Notes: generated from the sequence alone by a model not told the origin. Shown: positions 1 through 14,019, counted from the first letter of the stretch. The stretch: 64,000 nt of DNA from Prototheca cutis (GCA_002897115.2 BCIH01000008.1:886410-950409); one strand, 5' to 3'. Numbers and translations: made by a program.

Positions 1-1711
1 CACCAGAGCCCAATCTCAATCTCAGGATATCTGGGGGGAAACACGGGTGTCTGCAACCGGTAACACTCCACATCACAATGGGGAACACCACCCCCCCCTT
101 TTTAAAGGAAAGCAAACAACGCAACACACCGTGGTCTGGGACGACATCCAGGCCCCTGACTGCAGAGGCCCAAGCACACGGGTCATGAGGGATGCCAGCG
201 GGCTGTCCTCCCCCGCACCCCAGGCCGCCGGGTGGGCATCCAGGATGGCCTCCACCAAGCTGCTCCCGCTGCGTGGAAGGCCCACCACAAACACCGGGGT
301 CGCGTCCCGGCTGCCCAGGTCACCTCGGACCAGTGCGTCCCAGGCAGTGTCGCCCTGCCTTGCCCTTCCCAGGAAGGTGTCCCTGAGCACCTGGTTGCCG
401 GTTAGGGGTTTGGAAGGGGAGAATCTGAAGCTGTGGTCGTCTGAAGAACATACGGGGGCCACTACCACAGATAATGTGCATCGTTTCCCCGCACACACAG
501 TCACCTTGAGGTCACGTGCAGGTTTGCCGTCGTCGTAGTCAACCGGGTCTTGCAGGTCGTTGGCTTTCCTCAACCACTTCCAGGCGGCTTCATGGTCACT
601 GCAGTGTGGTGATTTGATCCATGCTTGCGAGGGTTGACAATGGTACATTTCTGAAATTTATATTTTATTTCACGGACTGGGTCTTTCAATCCACCTCCGT
701 CTCCAGCATGTGCCAGACAAGGCGACCACGGAAGCACACCCCATCACCTTTGCCGGCGCTTGGCCTGGGATAGAGCAAAATAGAGCCAGGCAGCCTCGTA
801 GTCTCCAGCTGCTACTAGCGGCCCCCGACGGGGTGTGCCATCGTGCAGCAGCGCCAGCCGTTCGAATTCGGCGACTTCCATCTCCGTCGGCCGTCGCAGC
901 GTAGCCGCCGCCTGTGGAGATGGGTGTTGGAAATGCAGATGTCGGCCGGTGTGCGGGAGGGAGGTACTTCCATGGCATCGTCTGATCCCCGGCCCGTCGT
1001 GTCTGCCTGTGTTTCCCAAGCCGCGAGCAACATTCTTGCGATGCGGCGTCCCTGGGCAGCTCGGATGCGCACGCCTGCCTGGCTGCCCGGCCACACAAAA
1101 TGCACTGATTCACCTGCACCAATCCCAGAGCAAACATCCAACCCACATAAGCCAACCTTGCTGTAGACTTCTGGTGCATCGTTTAAAACGGCCTGGGACA
1201 GCAGGCCTGCACGGATGATGTCTTCCCCCTTGCCCGGGTCACCGAGGCTGAAGTACAGTTTGGCAAGGTTGAAGTCGTTGCTGTGGCAATGCTCCAGGAT
1301 TTGTTTGAGTGCGCTGGCGTCCGGTCCCATGGCGCTGACGGTGTTGCTTGCATCATGCTGCAGTGCAGCATGGTGCCGGGTGCAGAGGCGCTGGGCTCGT
1401 TGCATCGTCGCCAGCGCTGCCTCCGATTGCCCGGCGGATAGGTGCAGCGCGGCCAGATTGATCAATGCAAACACATGCAGCCCCGAGTCTGGGTTCTCGG
1501 CTGCAATGACGGCCTCATACAGTTCCCGCGCCCGTGGGTAGCGCGTGCCGCCGTCGGGCACAAAGGTGTGCAGCTGGTGCAGGGTAACTGCCAGCTGAGT
1601 CATCTTGAAGGTGACGCCCGGACCGGGCCGGACGCCGCGCAGCTCGCGCTCCAGCGCCTCTGCACTGGTCTTTAGCGCTGTGATGTCGGTCTGTGTGGGT
1701 GGGGCCTGCAT
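1..1711 (-). CDS. TPR-containing sulfotransferase (3' end outside window)
   Basis: The N-terminal exon (1711 down to 1157) encodes a helical, tetratricopeptide-like region of paired A-rich helices. An exon at 911-748 continues it, ending with helices such as [15 protein letters not shown]. The last visible exon starts at 598 and reads into [19 protein letters not shown], the 5'-phosphosulfate (PAPS) binding P-loop of the sulfotransferase fold, followed by the usual HP and GE motifs. TPR plus sulfotransferase is a known architecture in bacteria and algae; the family moves sulfate from PAPS to proteins or glycans. An exon near 1074-950 is likely, but its frame was not settled. The donor after the P-loop exon is unclear (one candidate near 185). 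The ATG at 1711 is the first in frame, but an acceptor overlaps it, so an upstream exon is possible. The catalytic C-terminal half lies beyond base 1. Confidence 0.7.
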
Positions 1712-2334
1712 TCCAAAGGAGGTGGGTCGGTGGTTGGAGGAAAGCAGGAGGTGCGTTGGATGGGTACCCACACCCGCCGCACCAGAATCCACAAGAACCC
1801 TCACAGATACGCTCCAGCATCACCACGCACTCAATGATCTCACCGAACAGAGTGCACCCTGCAAGATAATGAAGCACATGACGATTGCAAGCCATTGCAT
1901 GGGCGTTGTGCGCGCCCGCCATGCAACTTCCCAGCTCGAGCTCGCAGTCCCTGGCCGCCGAGACCGACACCATCCCGGAGCAGGCATGCTCCGATCCGCC
2001 CCCCTAAGCCATGACAAATCCCGCGGGCAGCTTTGTATGCATGAATCTTCAAGGGGCATCGACCCCCAGCGTGCTTTCGGCTGAGATCACGGGAGCAGGG
2101 CTTGCTGATCTTTGGTCTACCCCCGAAAGTCCGAAGTGCAGATGTGGAAATACAATTCCATAGTCTGCCTTTCAAGTCGATCAAACCGCCAATTCCTGCT
2201 GAATCGATCGATACAGTTCCTTTATTCAAAAAACTGACATCACTTGAAATTATAAAAACATTATTGGCATTTTTGCAGTACCAATTGGTTCCAGGAACGC
2301 TATTGAATGACGACTTCCTGGGTCATTACCGTGC
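1712..2334. other. Intergenic, divergent from repeat; no gene seen
   Basis: This is the upstream side of the sulfotransferase gene. Composition becomes noticeably more AT-rich near 2200-2290. An open frame at 2102-2347 has no recognisable family similarity and no supporting splice signals, so it is not called as a gene. Confidence 0.5.
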
Positions 2335-2955
2335 GGGGCAAAAGTAATGCAACCAGCTCAGCCAGCAACAGCGCCACATCACCCCGGGGGTTGCTGGGCA
2401 TCACTGATGGCTGTGAATTGTCACCCCCCACAGGGCAAAAGGAAGGTGGACCACCTCAATGATGGACCACCTCTGGGGCTGTTTTCCCTTTCTGGGGGAG
2501 GGAAGGAGCCCCGGGGGTTCCCACCCCCAGTTGGGAAGGCTATTATCCCCAGGATGGATGGATGGATGTATGGATGTTCATCAGCACTGCGCTCTTGGGC
2601 GCTGGAAGCGGTCCGGCCGCTCGCCGGTCTTCCGCAGGCTCTGCACGATGTGCCTCATGTTCAGACACGCCATCAAGTCTCTGTTCCAGAGGTGATGCTT
2701 GCCCTTCGGGGGTTGGCACTCCTCGTTGGTGCAGCAGCAGCAGCCCATGGCACACCACCGTGGGCGTCTGCTTCCTGCAGTGCAGGCGTGGGTTGGGCAC
2801 CTGTCCTGCTGCCAAGAAGGAACTAAACCAATTCTCTGAGCCATGTGGCAATGGAATGCGATCCAACAGGCATTTTGTTTGAAAAACATGCCCTTGCTGT
2901 GCAGGTGGGAGTGGACGAATCTCAAGAAGGTTTCATCATTTTCTGCCAGTAATGT
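2335..2955 (-). mobile_element. Dispersed repeat copy A with broken Fanzor-like C-terminus
   Basis: About 620 bases are closely similar to 37070-37668 over nearly the whole length, with the same order of blocks and only small indels. Read on the minus strand, both copies encode a TnpB/Fanzor-like tail: a CTNEEC zinc-finger half, then LWNRDLMACLNMRHI. This matches the RuvC-III block (normally NRD-NAA-NI) that carries the last catalytic aspartate, followed by a GERPDRFQR tail. Copy A has one extra base in the run of CTG triplets before the zinc finger (near 2740) compared with copy B. That shifts the frame, so copy A cannot encode the intact tail. Only the 3' part of a nuclease gene is present. 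I read this as a decayed fragment of a Fanzor-bearing transposon; ends and target-site duplications were not resolved. Confidence 0.65.
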
Positions 2956-3180
2956 ACAGTGTCCTCCACCACCTCACTGTGCCCACGCCCGCCACTCGAG
3001 CCCATACCGTCGCGTTCAGCGTGATCTGCAGGGACCCTGTCTGGATGTCATCGCAGCAATCGTCCCAGCATTGCGCTCAAGGGCTGCAGCTATGATTCAT
3101 TTCTGGCAACCGTACCAAATGTGGCGGCGTTGCCTTGAACCTACGACCTGGGAAGTTGGGACTACACACATAGTGACGTC
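2956..3180. other. Intergenic spacer
   Basis: Lies between repeat copy A and the stop codon of the SAP30BP-like gene. No gene is seen. Confidence 0.5.
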
Positions 3181-4525
3181 TCATCGCCGCTGGGACGTGG
3201 CATGCATGGCAGCTGCCCGGGCAGCAAGCACTGCAGCGCTGGCCTGGGCAGCGGCAATGGCCTCTGCAGTGGACATCCGCCCTGCAGCCGCCGGTGCTGC
3301 CGTCACCCCGGATCCCCGGACAAAATCGATGCGTCCGGAGGCGCTGCGTTGGGCGGCGCGGCGCTTCTCCTCGGCCGCAACCGCCTCCCTCATCGGCATC
3401 AGGTAATCCTCCTCGGGCATGCTCACCGGGTCAAACACCTGCATGGTTCGCAGTGTTGGAAGCGTGCGGCAGTCAGCATGGAAATGGGGAGCCGCACCGT
3501 GGAGTCCTCTGAAGACAGGCGCCCCGGTCTGCGTCCGCCATGCAGCATCAGTTTCATTGCCGTTTTGATGCACGCCGCACAGGCTCGTCCTGCACAGCGC
3601 ACCATCTGCACCAACCCCAGCTCAGCCACTCTACCTACCTCTGGCGGGAAGCAAGATCCATACTGTTGAATTCCATAGTGCTCGATCATCTTGGCAAAGA
3701 ATTCTGGGTTGCGGTAGCCCCTGTTGTAGAGTGTCGCAGGATGGGAAGAGAAGCTGTTGCACGGAGCATTGGAGACTGCAATTGTTGGGAATCAAGAGGC
3801 TCGGTGTCTGCATGCACCTGTGAGCAGTGCTTGCGACCAGGGAACCACAGCGTGCCCCTGGCCGCAGACCCCGAAACGCAACAAGCCGCCATCCAGAGAC
3901 CCTGCAGATCCACGCTCTTCCCAGGTCCCCACCCCTCTTATTCCAAAAAGAAAAACAACTCGTCTCCACCTGCTCCGCCGGATCTCTTCGGTGATGGTTC
4001 TGCCGGTGGCTTCCTTGATGCGCAGCCAGTTCTCGATCTTGTGCTGCAGCTCGGGGCTCGGCTCTCCCGGGGGGGGATCCCGGAGCTCGGGAGGCAGCAC
4101 CGGCCGCTCCTCCACCAGGCTGGCTCCGTTTCCAGCATGATCCCGGGCGCATTCGGAGTGTGCCTGTCGTTCCATCTCACCTCCGGGGTTGCCGTCGTGC
4201 TCACTCCCCTCCCCGCGCGCCGGTGCTGTGGCCGGCAGGCAGTTTGCAGAGGAGGCAGCACTCACGGCATGCACGCGTGGCGTCGTCGCGCGGTCTTCCA
4301 CCTGTGGAGCGTCCGAGCCGCTCCCCACCTGAGCAGCCTCGTCCCCACCTGCCGGCGGTGTGGCAGGGAACAGGCACCCAAACTCAGATCAACGCGCTGT
4401 TGCACCACGATGAGCCTTATTAGCCGGAGCAAAAATTATGAACTCTTCATACCTGACGCATGGGAGACGGCCGAGTCATCATCGCTGTCCGCATATGCGT
4501 CCAGGAGCCCACCCAGCTTGGACAT
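3181..4525 (-). CDS. SAP30-binding protein / HCNGP-like transcriptional regulator
   Basis: Four exons join in frame: 4525-4453, 4348-3970, 3720-3639 and 3438-3181. The start MSKLGGLLDAYADSDDDS is the acidic opening typical of SAP30BP/HCNGP proteins. The diagnostic domain spans exons 2-4: ELQHKIENWLRIKEATGRTI, then GYRNPEFFAKMIEHYGIQQY, then a GSCFPPEVFDP segment. This corresponds to the family's F/YRNPS..E.mi...gIde.GtnyP.d.FDP signature. A basic stretch and an Ala-rich tail follow. The family is nuclear; animal members bind the SAP30 corepressor subunit and have been linked to splicing of short introns. No DNA-binding domain is visible. The gene starts divergently from the FNBP4-like gene about 460 bases away, so the two may share a promoter region. 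Confidence 0.88.
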
Positions 4526-4989
4526 TGTGGCGTGCAAGCCGTCGTGCAGGGCACCGTGTCAACAAAGCCCCTCCAATGCTTTGATCATACGGCAAATCTG
4601 GATCTCAATATGCCGAACTTATGTTTCACATGTGCACGAAATGAGTGCTACAGGCGAATTTGGAGTGACGGAAAGACATCGGCGGGATGGCCCTGGGGGC
4701 CGATTGATTCATCGGAACCGCGCAGGGAACTTCAGGTGCGCTCAATTGCGCACGCCAGGCATCACGATAGCAGCAGTCTTTTATCTTGCAAAACAGTTCA
4801 GAATGTCAAGACCCTGACGCCGCCCCCTACGACCGCGCATGCATGGCGGGGCGTCGGTCCAGGTTGGATCTGGGTGTGACCCTGCAAGAGAACGCCTGCA
4901 CCCAATCCCAGGCTCCACAGCATGCGCCACTGCACGGTGTGAACCAGGATAATGAACGCATTGACTCTGTTCTTGGCGATAACACTTAA
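4526..4989. promoter_or_regulatory. Divergent intergenic region
   Basis: These 464 bases separate the starts of the SAP30BP-like gene (minus) and the FNBP4-like gene (plus). They should hold both promoters. No clear TATA box is visible. Confidence 0.4.
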
Positions 4990-6979
4990 ATGTGTGCAGC
5001 TTTGACTCCCTTGGATCAGCCATCTTCGTATTCCCTGGTGGCAGGGACCGTGGGCACAGACAACGCCCTGAGTGCCATTCTGTCTGGCTACGACTCCGAG
5101 GATGGATCCGAGGAGCAGGACCTGTCCAAACAGGTCAAAGAATTCTTGCTGGACTTGCAGGAACGGGGGCTCATCGACTCGACAGAGCTGCCCTTGGATC
5201 TTAGGGTTGGCAGCGGGCCTGTGGGTGAAGCCCAACAACCGCAGCGGGGTGAAGTCGTGCCAGCGCAGGAAGTTCAAGGCCCCAGTGGAACAGAACGACC
5301 AACACCAGAGGAGCTGGATGGATACAGTTCCATCCCGGCGGCCTGCGTTGCCGCTGCCGGGCCTGCTCTGGAGTCTGTGCCTCCGGTAAGCAAGCTCACA
5401 CCGGAGTTCACACATTTGGCAGGTCCTGTTGCTGCTGCCCACATGGCTTTGCAAGTGTGCGCCTGGACGTATTGGATCATGGCGTGCGAGTCCCCAGGTC
5501 GTCAGCGCCCCTTCGACGCCACTGCTGCACACTGACAGGTATGCCGGCTGGCCATCGAGGCGCAGACGCTGTCAGCGCTCCTGACACTGTTTGCCGTGAG
5601 CCAGGACGCGGCTGCCCGGGGCGCTGGGGGCTCGCTGGCAGTCGGGTGGTCTCTAGTGTCGCTGACGCTGCGTCGGGCGCTGCAGGAGGTCGAGGCGCAG
5701 GTGGCTGGTTGCCGGGGCCAGGATGGAGCTGTGGTGGCGATCGAGGGCGGGGGTATCGAGGCGACGCCAGAAGATATTCAGTCACCTCAGGGGGTCGCTG
5801 ACACCCCAGCATTCCTGCCGCCGCTGCCGCCCGATGATAGTGTGCCCGACCGAGCGCATGCTGCGATGCCAATGTTCACTGACCGGGAAGAAGAGGCCCA
5901 GCCGTCACAGCTGTCTTTCCCTGGCCCCGGCAATGCGCGGCCCGCATCGTCGATAGAAAGCGCGGAAATGGAGGACGTTTCCGATACCGAGGCTGCACCT
6001 GCACCACGACGTCCAGAGAGTAGTGCAGGGGGTGGCGGCAGCGCAGAAGACCTACGGAATGGGTCTGCTGCAGACGGCAGCATTCCCGCCGACCAACGAC
6101 CTCGAGTGAAAAAGAAACGACGGCAGGAAGCCCAGGCCATCTCGGGCCTGGGCCTCAGCCGCCGGAGGGGCGCGGACCAACTGGCACGGTGGCAGACGGC
6201 GCAGCGTGAGGCGCAGGAAGAAGAAAGGCAGGAGGAGGCGCGGGCGCTGGGCGGCGGCGCGGGGAGCGAGGTGGAGCGGGCCCGACAGGCTGAAGAATGG
6301 CGCCTGCAACAGCTCCGGACAGGCGCAGCCGACGGCAATGCCAACTTTGCGGTGGGTTAATTTTTTGGTGAAACAGGGCCAATATTTTGGTTGCGGTGGG
6401 TTGTGTGGCATTCCGTTTGCTCTTTTTTCTGTGTGTGTGGGGGGGGGTTCTGCTCGTCCCCAGATGCTACCCCCCTCGTATGATGACTGGAGGATGAAAG
6501 CAGTCTGGTCAACTGATGGCATCAAGCGTTAGCTTTTCAGAATAAGAGGACGAGTAATACTTGCCCCCAACGAGTGCAGCCGGTGGTGGGGGACTGGAGG
6601 GCACGTGCAAGGGCAAGGAAGCAGGAGTCGGTGCAGTCCGCGGGGACTCTGATGGAGCAGGAATCTGCAGCAGCGACTGCGCAGGCAGAACCAGAGCATG
6701 ACCTGGCAGGAACCCAACCGCTGGTACTTCCTCCCGGCTGGCAAGCGATCGTGGATCCAGCGTCCGGCGCCACGTACTATGCGAATCTTGAGACACGGGT
6801 GTGTGGCCATTCGGGAAGGGGGGGAGGGAGGTTGCTTGTTCTCTCGATGACACTTCCCACTGCCACAGGTAGCTCTGACCCTGGATGGATGTGGTGCCGG
6901 AAGGGCGGCCCTGGGGCGACTCGTGCCCAAGACAGTCGGGGCCCCGCTGTGTGCCTGTTGCCGTGCACGCACCTCATGA
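4990..6979 (+). CDS. FNBP4-like WW-domain protein
   Basis: Proposed exons are 4990-5385, 5539-6351, 6580-6798 and 6869-6979, all phase 0. The N-terminus has the acidic block NALSAILSGYDSEDGSEEQD and a helical VKEFLLDLQERG segment, as in formin-binding protein 4. The middle carries a basic KKKRRQEAQ patch. A conserved block follows, EWRLQQLRTGAADGNANF across the splice to VVGDWRARARARKQE; in plant FNBP4-like proteins it reads NANFQPLGGDWRERVKRRR. A C-terminal WW begins LPPGWQAIVDPASGATYY, where plant proteins also carry one. The second half of that WW (second Trp and Pro) is not found in the modelled last exon, so either the splice choice after 6798 is wrong or the domain is degenerate. The ATG at 4990 is the first in frame; upstream exons are possible. 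Confidence 0.75.
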
Positions 6980-7507
6980 CCGGAGCGCAGACAATGCGAA
7001 TGCCTGGAATCCTTACGTGATGGCCATGCATGCATGAACGGTTGCTGGAGGGATGCAGTATCCCAGTCCTTCCCTGCAAGGGTCCCTGGGACTCCTCATG
7101 ACGTGCATGCCTCAAGCCAATGCGTCGTCCTGGAGGCCCATGCCAGCAACCCTGGCCGGTCCACCCAAGGACAGCTCAATACTCCTTGTCACCTTCTTTA
7201 TACTGCTGTTGAGTGCAGGATACGAGGTGGGACCCCCCGGACGCTTGAGCTCCCACCATGGAGGCCTTCCAATTTTGCTCTGCTGGAACCCTGGTTCCAG
7301 ATAGGACCAGGATGCGAGACGGGATGTCGTGTCCGGGTGCGTGAACGAGAGACAGTGCACGCTGCAGCGCATTGCGAATGTTGTCAAGCACATTTAAGTA
7401 AGCGCGCGATACAGTGGGGACACAAAGGAAAGTATCGTTTGCTTTGACCTGACCTCGGTGCAACCTCCATGTCGACCGGGTGACGAGTGTCGCCGCAGCT
7501 CGAAACC
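6980..7507. other. Intergenic, no gene seen
   Basis: Lies between the FNBP4-like gene and the SNARE gene on the same strand, and presumably holds the 3' UTR of the first and the promoter of the second. The open frames here have no family similarity. Confidence 0.5.
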
Positions 7508-8226
7508 ATGTCCGCCATGCCAGAGTATGGCGCCGGCTATGCGAGCAGGTAAGGAGGGTGTATACTATGCCGTTGGTGCTGCATTTTGAGCAACAGAACG
7601 GTCTGGATCACCTGGCACGCGGTCAATCCGGTTGCATCGCAGGCCGGGCTTGTCGTCCAGACAGCCGCTGTTTGGCTCGCACCCAGAGCATGTTCAAGTC
7701 TCGGTGGAGCCTGCCCTGGACTGGGACGATGAGATTGAGCAGCTGAGGGCTGGCGTGGGCCGCTTGAAAGAGGTGAGAAGTGGGTAGCGGTGCGTGGGCA
7801 TGGAGCCGTGGGCGCCACGCTGGGGGCTTGTTGCTGATTTTGCTGGCCGCTGCCACGTGCAGGTTTCCAATGCCATCCAGGAGGAGAACACCCTGACAAA
7901 GCAAGTCATGGACGGCTTGGTACGTCTCTGGGCGGCGGAGTCATTTGGGCGCAGCAGGGACTTGCAGTTGGCAGGACGGCAGAACGACACGGCAATAGTA
8001 CAGGGTACTGCTTGATGAGTCTGTGCGATTTCCTGCCCTCCTCATGCAGGAGCAAGCCCTGGAGACGTCGGTGCAGTCGTTGAAACAGGCGTCTAGGAGG
8101 CTGCAAAAGGCAATGGGGCAAAGCAGGTCGAACCACGTCCTGTATGTCTTCCTGTTTGCATTCGCCATGCTTCTCATGGTCTACTTTTGGAGCAAGGTTT
8201 ACCGGCTTCTAAAATGGATATTCTAG
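7508..8226 (+). CDS. SFT1/Bet1-type Qc-SNARE
   Basis: Four exons (7508-7548, 7643-7772, 7863-7919, 8050-8226) give a 134-residue protein with exact phase closure. After a short Pro/Gly-rich head, residues about 42-100 form the SNARE heptad helix (DWDDEIEQLRAGVGRLKE, then VSNAIQEENTL). A C-terminal membrane anchor follows, SNHVLYVFLFAFAMLLMVYF, with only a few residues after it, so it is tail-anchored. The order DDEI..LR..V..LK and the SNHV..V.LFA anchor resemble plant SFT11/SFT12 more than Bet1 proper. Such Qc-SNAREs act in retrograde and intra-Golgi vesicle fusion with a syntaxin-5 type partner. A SEC20-type identity was considered, but the single short heptad and length fit SFT1 better. Confidence 0.88.
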
Positions 8227-8770
8227 GAGCAGAGCTTTATTTCATTGATCCCTGTGTGTGGCACACATGCTGCGGGGCCCCTCTGGCCGGAAGCCCGCTC
8301 CACGTGGGCTGCGTGCCTGGCCCATGGTGCACAAAACGCGCACTGTTTTCACACTGGTTGTGTTTTTCATTTGTCAAAAAACAAAATAGAAAGCACTCTG
8401 GGTAGATGTGGGTGGCGAGTTCGCTGTCTTGGAAAGGGTGCCCCAACCCCTTACCTGTGGGTATTGCCTCTGTGGGCCGGAGGCCACATCGCAGGGGACT
8501 GGGCAGAACTTCCATCCACACCGGTACGGAATGTGCGCATCTGCTTGCTGAACAGACCGTGTTGACGGACCTGCATTTTATTTCGATCACGCTGTTTTGC
8601 AGCATTAGATTTGCGCAGGGCGCCGTTTGCCTGAAAGTGCCTGCGTGCCTGGACGGGTGATGGCGAGGAGCTCTCGGTAGACCTCGTGCGGGCGCAGCGC
8701 CTACAGGGCCCACGTTTCCGCGGAGAATCCCTCGTGTGCATTTGACCCATTTGAGCCAAGACTCGGCACC
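8227..8770. other. Intergenic: SNARE 3' region and CDC5 promoter
   Basis: No coding signal. It holds the 3' end of the SNARE transcript and the upstream region of CDC5. Confidence 0.5.
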
Positions 8771-11799
<3,029 letters not shown>

Positions 11800-12304
11800 G
11801 CTCACTTGGAAACAGAGGGCGGAGAGCCAATGATCGGCGGCTGAAACGGGCTGCCTGGGGCGTTCTGTTCTTGGTGTAGTCAATCAAGAGGTGCAGTACC
11901 AGTACTGACATGAGAATTCAGGAATGTTGCAGTGTCTGTGTGCGCGCAAGAGGGATGGGAGGGTCCCTCGGTCGGGCAGGAGGAGTACGATGGGCGAGAA
12001 TGGCTCGGCCGGTACGGGTTTGCGCCATTATCCGAAACTCGCCTCCAGGCCCTTCCGTGCAGCACCCCCCTGTATGACTGCACGAGGATGTTTATTCAGC
12101 ACCAAAAGTCCAGTCTCAGAACAGGGCGGGGCCAGGAAGGAGCGCGGCCGTGGGCAATCGTCTTTTAACCTTGGGGAACTGCGCGGCTACGGAGGACGGG
12201 GTCGCCCCAAACCGCGCGTGCAGGCCCTCACAGCGCCTGTCAACTCCAGAAATCGAGATGATGAAAGGGGCGATTTGAGGGGGTGCAGATGGGAGTTGTA
12301 ATCC
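11800..12304. other. Intergenic, no gene seen
   Basis: Downstream of CDC5. The open frames have no recognisable similarity. Confidence 0.45.
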
Positions 12305-12968
12305 TGCAATTATGTCGCTTTCTCTGCCGGCGGCCCTTGGCAGTCTTCAAACGCGCCGACACCAAGCTCCTTGAGATCGGCAAGGCCTTGGGGGTCATGC
12401 CCTGTTGTGCCCCAGAGCAGGTGCTGTGTGGGCTGATTCCACAAGAAAATCTCGTCTTATGCATCCATATCATGATTCAATTGCCCATTGTTTTGTCGAA
12501 TCAAGGGGAGTACTGTGCAGACAAAGGCAGGTCAATCTATCTAGGGATCAGATTCACGTCCAGCAACGGGCAATGCCGTGACCACTGTTTTCTGGACCTC
12601 TGCAGCTGCATCTGGCCTCGCTGTGGTCCTCCACCTGTACTTCTGGCGACTGAGAGTTCCCGCCACCCGATCTTCCGCTTCTTGGATCCAGATCCTGAGT
12701 TGGGAGGCATTTTAGCCCAGAGCCCTTCTTCTTCCAGCTCCGCCGCCCACTTGTTGACGGATTCCGGGGAGCGGGTGCTCAGCACTTTGCGAGTGAATCG
12801 AAGAAGGTAATCCTTCGGTGTGCCTGGGTGCTTTAGCATAAAACGCTGCACCATGCTGTTGAGGACAGAGTCTTCCGTAGGGTGCCGAAAAACCGGGGTT
12901 GAAGGCCCAGCATCATCCCCACTTTGGGATGCCACGTTCGGGGTCAGCAAGACCAGCTGGCTGTCCAC
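12305..12968 (-). CDS. Orphan minus-strand coding region, structure uncertain
   Basis: Not recognised. The frame covering 12968-12660 has protein-like character unlike its Ala/Pro/Arg-rich neighbours: SVLNSMVQRFMLKHPG, then KDYLLRFTRKVL, VNKWAAELEEEGLWAKMP and a basic KKRKIG patch that could be a nuclear localisation signal. A separate downstream stretch on the same strand (about 12437-12305) ends GLADLKELGVGAFEDCQG...EKAT with a stop and could be a last exon. No single splice join between the two closes in phase with a strong donor. No convincing start ATG exists; the first in-frame Met is inside the helical part, so an upstream exon is likely, perhaps towards 13.2 kb. It could be a small nuclear protein. 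No function is offered. Confidence 0.35.
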
Positions 12969-13539
12969 AGCAGTCTGCCGGGATCTGGCACCATGGAGGT
13001 CTCATGGTGTACCCTGCTCAGCACAGCAAGGGTTGGGCCGCCGCTGCCGGCGGCTGACCCAACAGCCATCTGCCGGCTGGCTCAGATCGTGCCAGTCGTC
13101 CATGTGCTGGGCGTCATCGTCGGGCTGAGGAGCCGTGGTGGCTGGTGTTGGTTGACATCCGCAGTCAAAAAAACGCCTTCTCCTCATCCTGCGTTGAAGT
13201 CGGACCACAGGAATGGATAATGCAGCCACTGTATCAGTCTGGTCGATGTGCCAGCTGTTGCAGGGCCGGGGACAGCCACCCGGTCGGCACTGGGCCGTCC
13301 CGCACGACGCACTGCCGCCGCGTGAGCACAACCTCGAAGGGAGGGCTGCATCGGCGGCTGCCCTGGGACGTGCATACCGCAGGGGTGGCGTTGAGGTGGC
13401 CGAGCACGCGCAAGAGGCATGCCTCCGTGATGCGGCGCGGGTCGGAAGAGAAGACACCCACCCAGGGGGCACGCCGGCATCAAGCGCAACAGGTGCTCCA
13501 GGCCGGGGTGAGGCCGGTGGACGTGATGCCCCGCGGTTG

Positions 13540-13811
13540 ACAGTGGCCTGCCCAGCAGCACCGCCCGGAACAAGTATGCCATCCTCAAATGCCAGAGGTG
13601 TGGCGTGGTGTGGAAACGCGACGTCAATGCCGCGCGCAACATCCGTCACCTGGGGGAGAGACTGGTCCTGACCGGCAAAAGGCCGCCGCCTTCTGACCGC
13701 AAAACCAAGCTCGGCCCCCTTGCACATCCTCTGCCTCCCAGGCGCTCCACCTGGTATGATTTCATCACCAAGATACTCCGCAGGCTCTGCGCCGCGGATC
13801 AGCACCATTGA
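13540..13811 (+). mobile_element. TnpB/Fanzor-like nuclease C-terminal fragment
   Basis: The frame ending at 13811 encodes YAILKCQRCGVVWKRDVNAARNIRHLGE. This has the CxxC zinc-finger half followed by the RuvC-III RDVNAARNI block typical of IS605 TnpB and eukaryotic Fanzor proteins. A basic tail LTGKRPPPSDRK leads to a stop. About 30 codons upstream of the CxxC, the frame hits a stop (near 13520). I could not find the first CxxC, the RuvC-I aspartate (DPG-type) or RuvC-II glutamate in any plus frame of the preceding kilobase. It may be the last exon of a longer gene, or a truncated, frameshifted relic. The match to RuvC-III is strong but short. The sequence is different from the two related repeats at 2335 and 37070. 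Confidence 0.6.
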
Positions 13812-14019
13812 ACGCGTGCTGTGAGGACAACCCTCGAGGATCTCTTGTGGGGTGCGCCCCCAGCTTTGCCTGTCACGTGACCCGCAAGGGTGTCCCCGGC
13901 CTTGCCGGACCAGAGCACCAATACACCACGCACAGGGCCTCTTTGTTCGCTAGGCCCGACCACCCTCCAAGACTGACATTGAAACCCATTTCTAGCCCGA
14001 CACAGCCAGCCATTCCGGC

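Noticed and set aside
3540..4817. A 425-codon plus-strand open frame over the SAP30BP-like gene
   Set aside because: Overlaps four well-supported minus-strand exons and has no recognisable domain.
7508..8226. SEC20 or Bet1 identity for the SNARE
   Set aside because: Length and the SNHV anchor sequence match SFT1-type Qc-SNAREs better.
13002..13808. A 269-codon minus-strand open frame opposite the Fanzor-like tail
   Set aside because: Arg/Pro/Ala-rich composition. The opposite strand carries a specific RuvC-III motif.
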